DNA of 64,000 bases from Geothrix oryzae (GCF_030295385.1 NZ_AP027079.1:1612001-1676000), one strand, 5' to 3'. Shown: positions 51,439 to 60,723, counted from the first letter of the stretch. The notes: generated by a model from the letters alone, not told the origin. Numbers and translations: made by a program.

Positions 51439-52842
51439 ATGGGTCCGAGAAAAATCGCATCGCTGGTGGCTGCGTTCGCGCTGCTCGCCGCGATCCTGTG
51501 GTTGACCCCCGCCATCAAGGGGCTCAGCCCCCAGGGGAAGGCCTCCATCGCCGTGGCGGTCTTCGCCATCGTGGTCTGGGTCACGGAGGCCCTGGAGGAC
51601 GCCCTCAGCGGCCTGGTGATCGTGTTCCTACTGGCGGTGCTGAACGCCGTGCCTCTGACGGCGGCGTTCGGCGGGTATTCCAACACCGCACTATGGCTCA
51701 TCGTGATCGGCTTCATCATGGCGGGCGCCATGGAGAAGTCTGGCTTCTCCAAACGGGTGGCCCTCTGGCTCGTGGCCCGCGCGGGGGGCGACATCCTGCG
51801 CATCTACTGGGCCGTGGCCCTGGTGATGGCCGTCATGACCTTCCTGGTCCCTTCCATCACGGCCCGCACGCTGCTGATGCTTCCCATCATCCTCGGCATC
51901 GGCCAGGCGGTGAAGGCCGAGCCCGGCAAGAGCAACACGATGAAGGCCCTGATGTTCATCGTGGCCATGAGTGGAACGATGATGAGCCTGGGTGTGCTCA
52001 CGGGCCATGTGGGCAATCCCATCACGGCGGGCCTCATCGAGACGGCCACGAAGCGCGCAGTCTCATGGTCCCACTGGTTGAAGGTGGGCGGCATGCCGGC
52101 CTTCCTGTTGGCCTTTCTCAGTGTGTTCGTGATCCGCTGGATGTGGCCGCCCGAATCCAAGACCGCCGGCGGCGGGGCCGACTACATCCACAAGGAGCTT
52201 GAGGCCCTCGGCCCCTTCTCTGCCGCCGAGAAATACACGCTGGTGGTCTTCCTCATCACGCTCCTGCTCTGGGCCACGGACGCCTTCCACAAGGTGAATG
52301 TCGTGATCGTGGGAGCGGCCTCCATCATCGCCCTGCTCTGGCCGGGCAAGGGCATCATGACCTGGAAGGAAGCTCAGACCCGCGTGCCATGGAATGTGTT
52401 CGTCCTTTACGGAGCGGGCCTTTCTCTCGGCACGGCCCTGGCCAGCTCTGGCGCAGCCAAGTGGATGGCAGGGGTATTCCTGGGGCCCATCGGCGGGATG
52501 GCCCATGTCCTGCAGGTCATCATCCTCATCTGGGTAGTGACGGCCCTCCAGGTCTTCTTCACTGGGGGTGGACCGAAGACCACGGCCCTCACCCCCATCA
52601 TCATTGCCCACTCCCTGGCCATCGGGGTGGATCCCATGGCCTTCGCCCTCATCCTCGGCATGAACATGCAGCACCAGTACCTGCTGCCTGTCACCAACAT
52701 GCCCAATGCCGTCGCCATGGGCAGCGGCCATGTCACCTCCCGGGAGATGATCCGCACGGGCGCGGTCATGAGCGTGCTGGCCGCCGCCTTCATGTCGCTG
52801 GTCTCCCTGACCTACTGGTACTGGCTTGGCCTGACGCGGTGA
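51439..52842 (+). CDS. DASS/SLC13 family carboxylate transporter
   Basis: A 467-residue inner-membrane anion symporter of the divalent-anion:sodium (CitT/SLC13) family, with about 12 membrane segments. SITARTLLMLPIILG and SGTMMSLGVLTGHVGNPI match the first SNT-like helical hairpin region, and FFTGGGPKTTALTPIIIAHSLAIG the second. ATG 51439 follows GGAGGG by a good distance. Because glcD starts 4 nt after its stop, the carried substrate is likely a hydroxy-carboxylate such as glycolate, lactate or malate. Confidence 0.88.
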   Translation: MGPRKIASLVAAFALLAAILWLTPAIKGLSPQGKASIAVAVFAIVVWVTEALEDALSGLVIVFLLAVLNAVPLTAAFGGYSNTALWLIVIGFIMAGAMEKSGFSKRVALWLVARAGGDILRIYWAVALVMAVMTFLVPSITARTLLMLPIILGIGQAVKAEPGKSNTMKALMFIVAMSGTMMSLGVLTGHVGNPITAGLIETATKRAVSWSHWLKVGGMPAFLLAFLSVFVIRWMWPPESKTAGGGADYIHKELEALGPFSAAEKYTLVVFLITLLLWATDAFHKVNVVIVGAASIIALLWPGKGIMTWKEAQTRVPWNVFVLYGAGLSLGTALASSGAAKWMAGVFLGPIGGMAHVLQVIILIWVVTALQVFFTGGGPKTTALTPIIIAHSLAIGVDPMAFALILGMNMQHQYLLPVTNMPNAVAMGSGHVTSREMIRTGAVMSVLAAAFMSLVSLTYWYWLGLTR

Positions 52843-52846
52843 CCCC

Positions 52847-54250
52847 ATGACCTCTCTGACCACCTTAGAACCGCTCGTGCTGGATGGCTTCCGCGAGGCT
52901 GTGGGCCGCGAGCATGTCATCGAGTCGCCGCTGGAAGTCTTCGGCTATTCCTACGACGCTTCCTTTCTGGCCCTGGACCGGAGCACCGTGCCTCAGGCCG
53001 TGGTCCGCCCCCGGACCACCCAGGAGATCAGCCGGGTCATGGCCTTCGCGCACCAGCAGCGCATTCCCGTCACGCCTCGGGGAGCCGCCAGCGGCCGCAC
53101 GGGTGGATCGGTTCCCCTGGAGGGAGGGATCGTCCTCGCTCTGGACCGCATGACCTCCATCCTCGAACTGGATACGGCCAACATGATGGTGAGCGCCGAA
53201 CCCGGCGTGCGCACCGCGGACCTTCACGACCACTGCGCACGGCAGGGCCTGTTCTTCCCCCCGGATCCCGGCAGCTGGAAGTTCTCCACCCTGGGGGGGA
53301 ATGTCGCAGAGAACGCGGGTGGCATGCGCGCAGTGAAATACGGGGTGACCCGGGACTATGTGATGGGCCTGGAGGTGGTCCTCGCGGACGGTTCGATCCT
53401 GGAGACCGGGGGCAAGGCCGTGAAGAATGTCACCGGCTACGACCTGACGAGCCTGTTCGTGGGTTCCGAGGGAACCCTGGGCATCGTCTCCAAGGCCCTC
53501 TTCCGGCTTCGTCCTCTGCCGAAGGCGCGAGGCGTCATCCGCGTGATCTTCCGGACCATGGACGAGGCCTGCTCCGCCGTGCAGGAGATGCTCCTGGACG
53601 GCGTCACGCCCTCGGCCGCCGAGATCATGGACGCCACCTGTCTGGAGGCCGTGGCCCGGGCCCGGAACACCCGAGTGGAACCGGGAGCCGGCGCCTGCCT
53701 CATCCTGGAGATCGACGGAGACGGGGCCTCCTCCCTGGAAGCCCAGTCCCTCCGCATCGACACCATCACCCGCCAAGCCGGCTGTATCACCTTCCGCTCC
53801 GCGGCCTCGAAGGAGGAAACCGAGGCGATCTGGGCCGAACGCCGCGGGCTCAGTTCCGCCGTGGCGGCCATGGCGCCGAACCGGCTCGGCGAGGACATTT
53901 CGGTGCCCCGCAGCGCCTTCCCGGAGGTGGTTCGGCGCATCAACGCCATCGCCAGCACCACGAAGCTGCGCATTCCTGTGTTCGGCCACGCCGGGGACGG
54001 CAACCTCCATCCTTCCGTGCTCTGCGACCTCGGGAATCCTGACGAGGCGGCCCGGGCCCACCAGGCGGTGGACGGCATCTTCAAGGCCGCCCTGGATCTG
54101 GGCGGGACGCTCTCGGGCGAGCATGGCATCGGCATCAGCAAGCGGCCCTATTTCGCCGATGCGGTGGGACCCGTGAGCCTGGCCACACACCGGGCCATTA
54201 AGGGGGCCCTGGATCCCCTGGGCCTTCTCAATCCGGGGAAGATATGGTGA
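52847..54250 (+). CDS. glcD: GlcD-like FAD-linked 2-hydroxyacid dehydrogenase
   Basis: A 467-residue flavoprotein of the GlcD/D-lactate dehydrogenase family. FAD-binding type 4 domain (TPRGAASGRTGGSVPLEGGIVL, STLGGNVAENAGGMRAVKYGVTRDYVMGLEVV, LFVGSEGTLGIV) and C-terminal oxidase domain (FGHAGDGNLHPSVLCDL, LSGEHGIGISKRPY) are complete. With GlcF it should oxidise glycolate or D-lactate; no glcE is present. It overlaps glcF by 7 nt. Confidence 0.88.
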   Translation: MTSLTTLEPLVLDGFREAVGREHVIESPLEVFGYSYDASFLALDRSTVPQAVVRPRTTQEISRVMAFAHQQRIPVTPRGAASGRTGGSVPLEGGIVLALDRMTSILELDTANMMVSAEPGVRTADLHDHCARQGLFFPPDPGSWKFSTLGGNVAENAGGMRAVKYGVTRDYVMGLEVVLADGSILETGGKAVKNVTGYDLTSLFVGSEGTLGIVSKALFRLRPLPKARGVIRVIFRTMDEACSAVQEMLLDGVTPSAAEIMDATCLEAVARARNTRVEPGAGACLILEIDGDGASSLEAQSLRIDTITRQAGCITFRSAASKEETEAIWAERRGLSSAVAAMAPNRLGEDISVPRSAFPEVVRRINAIASTTKLRIPVFGHAGDGNLHPSVLCDLGNPDEAARAHQAVDGIFKAALDLGGTLSGEHGIGISKRPYFADAVGPVSLATHRAIKGALDPLGLLNPGKIW

Positions 54251-55479
54251 CCTCCGCCCCGAAAACCGGACCAGCGCCCTTCGCGGCCGCCAAGGCGAAG
54301 GTGCTGGGCTGTGACCGCTGCGGCACTTGCCTACCCGCGTGCCCGTTGTTCCAGGTCCAGGATGTGGAGCGGGCCAGCGCCCGGGGCAAGAACGCCCTCG
54401 TCCGGGGGCTCGCTGAGGGCCTCATCCCCCCTGACCGGGAAGCCCAGGAGGCCCTGGAGTTCTGCCTCCTGTGCCGAGCCTGCACGGACGCCTGCCCCGG
54501 CAAGGTTCCCACGGACGAAGCCATGGTGCAGGTCCGCCAGGCCCTCGCTGACACCCTGGGCAGCACGCCGCTCCGCAGTCGCTGGATCGGTCGCGTGCTC
54601 CGCCGCCGGAGGCTGGTCGGCCTGGGCGCCGCCACCTTGGCCGGGCTGCGGGTCGCGGAGCTCCATCGCCTGCTGCCGCCCCAGCTGGTGCCCAGGGAGA
54701 CCTCCCGGCGGGCCTACCTGAAAAAGCACGCGGGACCCGCCCTGCTGGGGGCCTCCGCTCCAAGGCCGGAGCCCGCGGTCCATCCCGGAGCCAAGGTCGC
54801 CTATTTCCAGGGTTGCGGGATGAAGATGCTCTTCCCGGATGCCTCCCGAAGCACCCAGCGGATCCTCGCCCAGCTCTCGCCCTTCCAGCAACCGGACCAC
54901 CCCTGCTGCGGCCTGCCCCACCTTGCCCATGGACAGCGTGAGGCCTTCCTCGACCTGGCGCGGGAAAACATCCAGGCCTTCGAGGACGCGGACCTGGTGG
55001 TGACCGATTGCGCCAGCTGCAGCGGGAGCCTCAAGCACCTGACCTCATGGTTCGCGGAAGATCCGATCTGGCGGGGGCCCGCCGAGCGGTTTTCCGCCAA
55101 GGTCATGGACCTGACGGAGTACCTCGTCGCCGCCGGCTACCAGCCCCAGCGCCTGCCCGACGCCACCTTCACCTACCACGATCCCTGCCACCTGGCCCGG
55201 GGCCAGGGAATCCGGCAGCAGCCCAGGCAGCTCCTGAAGCAAGCCGGAAAGCTCATCGAACTGGCGGAAAAGGAGCGCTGCTGCGGCGGCTCCGGCAGTT
55301 TCCACCTGGAGCACCCCGAGGCGGCCGCGGCCATCCTCCAGCGGAAACAGGCGAACATCGAAGGAACCGGAGCGCAAGTCGTCGTCACCGCCTGCCCCGG
55401 CTGCCTGATCCAGCTCACTCGCGCCGCCGATCAGAGCGAAGGCGCTTTCCAGGCCATGCACATCAGCCAAGTCATCTGA
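54244..55479 (+). CDS. glcF: GlcF-like Fe-S subunit
   Basis: A 411-residue iron-sulfur protein that passes electrons from GlcD to the quinone pool. Two 4Fe-4S motifs lie near the N-terminus (CDRCGTCLPACPLF and CLLCRACTDACPGKVP), followed by two CCG cysteine domains (YFQGCGMKMLFPDA with HPCCGLPH; YHDPCHLARGQGI with RCCGGSGSF). The order matches GlcF. It ends the DASS-glcD-glcF unit. Confidence 0.9.
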   Translation: MVTSAPKTGPAPFAAAKAKVLGCDRCGTCLPACPLFQVQDVERASARGKNALVRGLAEGLIPPDREAQEALEFCLLCRACTDACPGKVPTDEAMVQVRQALADTLGSTPLRSRWIGRVLRRRRLVGLGAATLAGLRVAELHRLLPPQLVPRETSRRAYLKKHAGPALLGASAPRPEPAVHPGAKVAYFQGCGMKMLFPDASRSTQRILAQLSPFQQPDHPCCGLPHLAHGQREAFLDLARENIQAFEDADLVVTDCASCSGSLKHLTSWFAEDPIWRGPAERFSAKVMDLTEYLVAAGYQPQRLPDATFTYHDPCHLARGQGIRQQPRQLLKQAGKLIELAEKERCCGGSGSFHLEHPEAAAAILQRKQANIEGTGAQVVVTACPGCLIQLTRAADQSEGAFQAMHISQVI

Positions 55480-55501
55480 GACAGACGAGACCCTCGCCAG
55501 G

Positions 55502-55530
55502 CCCTCAATCTAGAAAGTGGTAGATGAGGG
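55502..55530 (+). other. Hairpin after glcF
   Basis: CCCTCAATCTA pairs with TAGATGAGGG with one bulged A, loop of 8 nt. It is 22 nt after the glcF stop; no T-run follows, so it may be an RNA end structure. Confidence 0.4.
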
Positions 55531-55582
55531 GTATCGACCTGAGGTCTTCGTGGTCATCCGGAAAGCAACCACACCGGCCACC

Positions 55583-55614
55583 AGGTCGGCAGTTCAACTC
55601 GGCCTCCAGCCACC
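55583..55614 (+). repeat. Degenerate copy of the tRNA-Met 3' end (att-like)
   Basis: Thirty-two nucleotides match tRNA-Met positions 48456-48487 at 29 of 32 sites: AGGTCGGCAGTTC, then three changes within seven bases, then CCTCCAGCCACC. The copy has the same orientation as the tRNA, lacks the final A of CCA, and lies 7.1 kb downstream, as expected for the distal attachment site of an integrated element. The rest of 55531-55749 shows nothing I can name. Confidence 0.75.
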
Positions 55615-55749
55615 CCTCAACACATCGAAGCCCACTCAAGCCAACAGGCTCGAATGGCCGGAAAGCAGCGGCGAGGAGCACTCGGCACCCTGCGCGCCTT
55701 GCCCATTCGCCCCTTTTTCGCCATCCTGATCCGGTCCCAGGAACCTCCG

Positions 55750-56919
55750 ATGGATCTTGTTCCACCCGCCCGTCGCATCGCCCACCTGGACATGGATGCC
55801 TTCTTCGCGTCGGTGGAGCTGCTGGAGCATCCGGAGCTGAAGGGCCTGCCAGTGGTTGTCGGCGGTCGCCGCGCCGCGGCGGCGCAGGTGGGAAAAGACC
55901 ACCCGCGGCTGAAGGACTATGTGGGCCGCGGCGTGGCGACCACGGCAACTTACGAAGCCCGGGCCTTCGGGGTGCGCAGCGGCATGGGGCTCATGAAGGC
56001 GGCGGCGCTGGCGCCGAACGCGATCCTGCTGCCCGCCCATTTCGAGGCCTACGCCAGGGTGTCGCGGGCCTTCAAGGCGGCCGTGGCGGAAGTGGCGCCG
56101 CTGATCGAGGACCGGGGCATCGATGAGATCTACATCGACTTGACGGAAGTCCCCGGACCCTCGGGTGAGCTGGCCAAGCGCCTCAAGGAGGCCGTCCGGC
56201 GGGCCACCAGCCTCACCTGCTCTATCGGGATCACGCCCAACAAGCTGCTGTCCAAGATCGCCTCGGAGCTGCAGAAGCCCGATGGCGTGACCATCCTGGG
56301 GTACGGCGACATTCCCTCCCGGATCTGGCCCCTGCCCTGCTCGGCCATCAATGGCATCGGACCCAAGGCGACCGCTAAGCTGGACAACTTCGGCATCCGC
56401 ACCATCGGGGAGCTGGCGCAGGCCGATCCTGCCTGGCTGGTGGAGCACTTCGGGCGGAGCTACGGGGCTTGGCTCCACGACGCCGCGCAGGGCCGGGACG
56501 AGCGGCCCCTGGCACTGTCCCGGGAGCCCAAGTCCATCAGCCGGGAGACCACCTTCGAGCGAGATCTCCATGCGCGGCTGGATCGGGAGGACCTGTCGCG
56601 CATTCTGCTCGATCTGTGCGAGCGGCTCGCCGGGGATCTGGAGCGCAAGGGCCTTCGGGCCCACTCCATCGGCATCAAGCTGCGCTTTGAAGACTTCACC
56701 ACCGTCACCCGGGATCAGGCCCTCGCGGTGGCGGTGGCGGATGCCTCGTCGCTCCGCGAGGCGGCCCGCGCCGCCCTGAGGCGGGCGCCCCTCGACCGGA
56801 AGTTGCGTCTGCTGGGCGTCCGGGCGGGATCGCTCGTGAAGGCCGGAGCCCCTTCATCCCATCCGATGCAGGGGCTTCAGGTGACCGAGCCGGGCCTCTT
56901 CGACCAGTTCCTCTCATAA
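55750..56919 (+). CDS. dinB: DNA polymerase IV
   Basis: A 389-residue Y-family translesion polymerase. Catalytic acidic residues are in HLDMDAFFASVE and in GIDEIYID (usual form S-I/V-D-E-A/V-Y-x-D). YEARAFGVRSGM, CSIGITPNKLLSKIASELQKPDG and the helix-hairpin-helix NGIGPKATAKL are typical. The C-terminus ends PGLFDQFLS, which could be a sliding-clamp contact. ATG 55750 is chosen because homology starts there. It converges with the desaturase gene. Confidence 0.93.
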   Translation: MDLVPPARRIAHLDMDAFFASVELLEHPELKGLPVVVGGRRAAAAQVGKDHPRLKDYVGRGVATTATYEARAFGVRSGMGLMKAAALAPNAILLPAHFEAYARVSRAFKAAVAEVAPLIEDRGIDEIYIDLTEVPGPSGELAKRLKEAVRRATSLTCSIGITPNKLLSKIASELQKPDGVTILGYGDIPSRIWPLPCSAINGIGPKATAKLDNFGIRTIGELAQADPAWLVEHFGRSYGAWLHDAAQGRDERPLALSREPKSISRETTFERDLHARLDREDLSRILLDLCERLAGDLERKGLRAHSIGIKLRFEDFTTVTRDQALAVAVADASSLREAARAALRRAPLDRKLRLLGVRAGSLVKAGAPSSHPMQGLQVTEPGLFDQFLS

Positions 56920-56942
56920 CGGCCCTGCCTCCGGTCGAATCT

Positions 56943-58085
56943 TCAGGTCGGCACCTGCCGCTTGGCCTGCAGCCGCGCCTGGTTCCACCCCATCCAGGCT
57001 GCCCGGAGCGCACGGCGCTGCTGGAGCCGCTGATGTTTCCATTCGGTCCGGACCGTGCGCCAGGCATCGGCCTTGGCGAGGCCCTTCGCTTTCCACTCGG
57101 CCTTCTTCGCGGGCCACGCGTCGAGACAGGTCTGGAAGGCGGCGAGGGACGCGTCGATGCGGAAGCGGGCCTCTTCCAGGGTCCGCCTGGCCTGGAAGGC
57201 ATCCCGGGTGAGCGCCGCCGCCAACCGCCGGGCCTCCATGGCCACCCGGGCGCGCTGCATCTCCGTGGCGGGGACCCGCCGCAGCCCCCGGGTGAGGCCC
57301 ACCCAGGCGCCGGCGGCAATGAGCCATTTCGCCGGGTCCCACTGGTACCAGCGGGGGCCGTTGCGGTAGTCCCACTGCCACATGTGGTGGAAGTTGTGAT
57401 ACCCCTCGCCGAAGGTGAAGGGCGCCAGCAGCACATTGTCACGGGCGCTGTTGGCATCCGTGTAGGGCTGGGTGCCGAACCAGTGGGCGGCGGAGTTGAT
57501 GAGGAAGGTGCTGTGGTGTGTCAGGACGATGCGCAGCAGGAGACCGATCACGAGCTGGCCGACGACATTGTGGGTCAGCAGACCCACCGCCAGTACGGGC
57601 AGCGCCACCACGGCAGCGCCGATCCAGAAGTGGTACCGGCGCTGCCACCGGAGCAGCGGATCGCGCTCCAGGTCGCCGACGGCCTCCAGGGGCCGGTCCT
57701 TGGCTTCCATCACCCAGATCCAGTGGGCGTACCAGAAGCCCCGCTTGACCGGATAGGGATCGCGCTCGGGATCGTCCACGAAGCGGTGGTGGTGGCGATG
57801 GTCGCTGCACCAGGCGATGGCGGAGTTCTGGAAGGCCGCGGCCCCGAAGAGCAGCACCGCCAGCCGCACGGGCCAGGCCGCCTGGAAAGCGCGATGGCTG
57901 AAGAGCCGATGGTAACCCACGGTGATGGCGAGCCCCGTGGCCGAGTACATGGCCAGGAGGACCGCCCCTTCGCTCCAGCGCAGGCCCTGCACCGTCACCT
58001 TCCAGGGCACCAGGATCAGGGCTAAGATCAGCGTCCCCATCAGGAAGAGGGTGTTGAGCCAGGATCGAGCCGTTCGATGAGCCAC
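56943..58085 (-). CDS. Acyl-lipid/acyl-CoA delta-9-type fatty acid desaturase
   Basis: A 380-residue membrane di-iron desaturase. The three histidine boxes are HRLFSHR, HRHHHR and HNFHH (in FGEGYHNFHHMWQWDYRNGPRWYQWDPAKW), plus about four membrane helices, as in stearoyl-CoA desaturase-like enzymes that add a cis double bond to acyl chains. GTG 58085 is chosen since GGGAGG lies just upstream. The last 100 residues form a charged, mostly helical tail (many Ala/Arg/Lys/Trp) not needed for the fold; such a tail is unusual. Confidence 0.9.
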   Translation of the reverse strand: MAHRTARSWLNTLFLMGTLILALILVPWKVTVQGLRWSEGAVLLAMYSATGLAITVGYHRLFSHRAFQAAWPVRLAVLLFGAAAFQNSAIAWCSDHRHHHRFVDDPERDPYPVKRGFWYAHWIWVMEAKDRPLEAVGDLERDPLLRWQRRYHFWIGAAVVALPVLAVGLLTHNVVGQLVIGLLLRIVLTHHSTFLINSAAHWFGTQPYTDANSARDNVLLAPFTFGEGYHNFHHMWQWDYRNGPRWYQWDPAKWLIAAGAWVGLTRGLRRVPATEMQRARVAMEARRLAAALTRDAFQARRTLEEARFRIDASLAAFQTCLDAWPAKKAEWKAKGLAKADAWRTVRTEWKHQRLQQRRALRAAWMGWNQARLQAKRQVPT

Positions 58086-58176
58086 GGAGCCTCCCCGAGC
58101 CGAAGCGCTCCACCCCCACGATAGGTTCCAGCCACCGCCACCGCCACCGCCCAGGTATTTACCCGGAGGGAGGACC

Positions 58177-60723
58177 TCAATCCTTCTGATCCGCCTCCGG
58201 GATCTGGCCTCCCTTGGCGCGCTTCGGGAACATGGTTTCCACGCAATCCGGGCAGATGCCATGCGAGAACCCGACTTCGGAGTGCTCGCTGATGTAGTGT
58301 TCCAGCTGATTCCAGTAGCCCTGGTCGTCCCGGATCTTCTTGCAGGTGGAACAGATGGGAAGAAGGCCGGAGAGCTGTTTGACATTGCCCAGGGCGGACG
58401 ACAGCTCCTCGTTCCGGTGCTGCAACTCTTCCGTCCGCTCGGCCACGAGGGCTTCCAGTTCGGCCTTGCTGCGGGCCAGGGCGGCGATGCGCAGGCGCAG
58501 GATGACCAGGCCCAGGCCGAGGACGGCGAGACCGGCGAGGCTGGTCGCCCACCAGGTGCGCCACCAGGGGGGGCGGACCTGGAAGTCCAGGGCGGCGACC
58601 GGGCCGAACGCCCCTTCCCCGTCAGACGCGCGGGTCTCCAGCCGGTAGCGCCCGCCGGGAAGCGCGGGATATCTCACCAGGGGGGACTCCACATCCCGCC
58701 AGGCATCCTCCAGCCCCAGCAGGCGAACCTGCAGGCGCGCCCGGCCTTCGCCCAGATACGAGGGCGCCCCCACGCGGAAGGTCACGGTGGCCTCCCGGTG
58801 GGACAACGGAGCCAGGCGGTCGAAGGGGGGCTCCAGGCGCCGGGGGCCGAAGGCCATCTCGAGAATGTGAGCCTGGGGAGGCGCCAGGGGCAGGTCGGCA
58901 TCGCCCGCTTCGTAGCGGACCAAGCCGGCGGCCGTGCCCACCCAGATGCGTCCCCCCTCGGCGAGCAGGGCCTGGATGGCGCAGTCCTCGCTGACCATGC
59001 CCTCCCGGCGCCCGATGTGCAGAGGCGGGTCCAGGCGGTCCAGCCCCAGATCCGTCGAGGCCCAGGTCCGTTCCCGGTCATCCACCTCGACCGCATAGAC
59101 CAGGTTCGAACGGAGCCCCTGCCCCTTCACGCGCTGTTCCAGCACCGTCAGGCGGCTGCCGTCGATGCGGATCCGGGTGAGCCCCTGGGGTTCCTGGTAG
59201 TGCACCCAGGCGCTGCCGTCCGGCAGGAAGGCCATGCCGTAGAGGCCATAGGGGAGCAGGCCATCCCGCTCGGTGAAGAGCTGCCAGGCTCCCTGGACAC
59301 TCCGCAGATAGAGCCCCGCCGTCGTGGCGGCCCAAAGCCGTCCCTGGGCATCTTCGCGGATGCGGAACACGCCCAGGGAGCCCTGGGCGGCGGGGCCGAC
59401 CTCCTGGACGAGCCGGCGGGTGCCGGCGTCCCAGCGGAGGATGCCGTAGCGGGCGTGGCCCAGCCAGAGCGCGCCCCTGGAATCCTTCATCACGCTGTTG
59501 ACGCCGAAGCCGAAGTCCCCGAGCGGGGCCACTTCCGTCTGATGGCTGCCGGGACGCAGCCAGAGGGTGGGGCCGATGGTGCTGACCATCCAGAGGGTTC
59601 CGGCCGGGTCCGTGGTCAGCCCCTTGATGCGGTGTCCTTCGGTACCCCGGATCCGGCTCAGCCCCGCGGCTTCCACCCGGATCGCCCCGTCATCGGTGGC
59701 TGCCAGCAAGGCGCCTTTGGGATCCCGGATGATGGACCAGACCACCTCGCCGGAGTTCCCCGAGGCCAGGGAGTGGTTCCAGACGCGGCCTCCGCCCTGG
59801 AGGCGGGCCAGGGCCGTCCCCAGGACCCAGAGGGTGCCCTCCCGGTCCCGGAAGACGGTGCGGACCCAGCGGAAGGGGAGGCCGTTGCCCGAATCGATCC
59901 GTTCCGTCTTGTCTCCGGCCAGGCGCAGGCCCCCGGCCTGGGTGGGGAGCCAGACCGATCCATCCGCATCCCTGAAAGGCACGCTGTTGGGCGACAGGCT
60001 CCCCCCCAGGCGAGAGGACTGGTCGGTGAAGCGATCGCCGCCCGGCGTTTTCATGGCCAAGCTGCGGCCGGAGCCCGCCCAGAGACGGCCGGCCCCGTCT
60101 TCCACCACGACGGAAACGCCGCCTTCGGGAAGGCCATGGGCGGGGCCCCAGACGCGGCTCGAACCATCCGGCAGGAAGGTCTCGAGGCCTTCCTCGGAGC
60201 CGAGGTGCATCACGCCGCCGGAGCCCGCCCCCAGGGTGAAGGCCCGGCCCGAGGGCCGCTCCGATCGGCGCTGGAAATGGAGCCCTTCCTGCTGGACGAA
60301 CAGGCCCGCCGAAGTCAGGACCCAGAGGCGGCCCTCCCGGTCCAGCTCAAGGACATTGGCGGGCAGAGATTCGACTTGGCCGTCGAACTGGGCCCGTTCG
60401 ATGCGCCCGGTCCGGAAGCGGACCAGCCCGCGCAGGGTGGAGACCCAGACGCCCCCGCCGTTGGCGGACAGGACGCGATGGACGAAGCCCGACGGCAATC
60501 CATCTTCCCGCCCCCAGGCCCGGCAATGAGCCCCGTCGTAGCGGAGGAGCGCACTTTCCGTTCCCACCCAGATGAAGCCGTCCGAATCCTGGGTCAAGCT
60601 GGTGATGGCCCCCGAGGGGAGCCCCTGATCCGGACCGAGCAGGGTGAAGGGGCGATGCCATCCTTCCGCGGCCATGCCGAAGATTCCCAGCAGGCCCACC
60701 AGGGCGACCCGAAACCAGACCAT
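58177..60723 (-). CDS. Two-component-type beta-propeller sensor with cysteine-rich C-terminus, no kinase domain
   Basis: An 848-residue membrane sensor. A signal peptide is followed by about a dozen propeller repeats (for example DGFIWVGTESALLRYDG and DREGRLWVLTSAGLF) making a periplasmic double propeller, then a Y_Y_Y-type beta domain (RYPALPGGRYRLETRASDGEG), one membrane helix (near 724-742), a coiled coil and a small domain with two CxxC motifs (LLPICSTCKKIRDDQGYW and HGICPDCVETMF), probably zinc-binding. Sister proteins usually end in a histidine kinase or GGDEF domain; here neither is present, so the small domain may itself be the output. Confidence 0.85.
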   Translation of the reverse strand: MVWFRVALVGLLGIFGMAAEGWHRPFTLLGPDQGLPSGAITSLTQDSDGFIWVGTESALLRYDGAHCRAWGREDGLPSGFVHRVLSANGGGVWVSTLRGLVRFRTGRIERAQFDGQVESLPANVLELDREGRLWVLTSAGLFVQQEGLHFQRRSERPSGRAFTLGAGSGGVMHLGSEEGLETFLPDGSSRVWGPAHGLPEGGVSVVVEDGAGRLWAGSGRSLAMKTPGGDRFTDQSSRLGGSLSPNSVPFRDADGSVWLPTQAGGLRLAGDKTERIDSGNGLPFRWVRTVFRDREGTLWVLGTALARLQGGGRVWNHSLASGNSGEVVWSIIRDPKGALLAATDDGAIRVEAAGLSRIRGTEGHRIKGLTTDPAGTLWMVSTIGPTLWLRPGSHQTEVAPLGDFGFGVNSVMKDSRGALWLGHARYGILRWDAGTRRLVQEVGPAAQGSLGVFRIREDAQGRLWAATTAGLYLRSVQGAWQLFTERDGLLPYGLYGMAFLPDGSAWVHYQEPQGLTRIRIDGSRLTVLEQRVKGQGLRSNLVYAVEVDDRERTWASTDLGLDRLDPPLHIGRREGMVSEDCAIQALLAEGGRIWVGTAAGLVRYEAGDADLPLAPPQAHILEMAFGPRRLEPPFDRLAPLSHREATVTFRVGAPSYLGEGRARLQVRLLGLEDAWRDVESPLVRYPALPGGRYRLETRASDGEGAFGPVAALDFQVRPPWWRTWWATSLAGLAVLGLGLVILRLRIAALARSKAELEALVAERTEELQHRNEELSSALGNVKQLSGLLPICSTCKKIRDDQGYWNQLEHYISEHSEVGFSHGICPDCVETMFPKRAKGGQIPEADQKD

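Noticed and set aside
58130-58155. Short CCACCG tandem repeat between desaturase and propeller genes
   Set aside because: Only about three and a half units of 6 nt; no sign of function.
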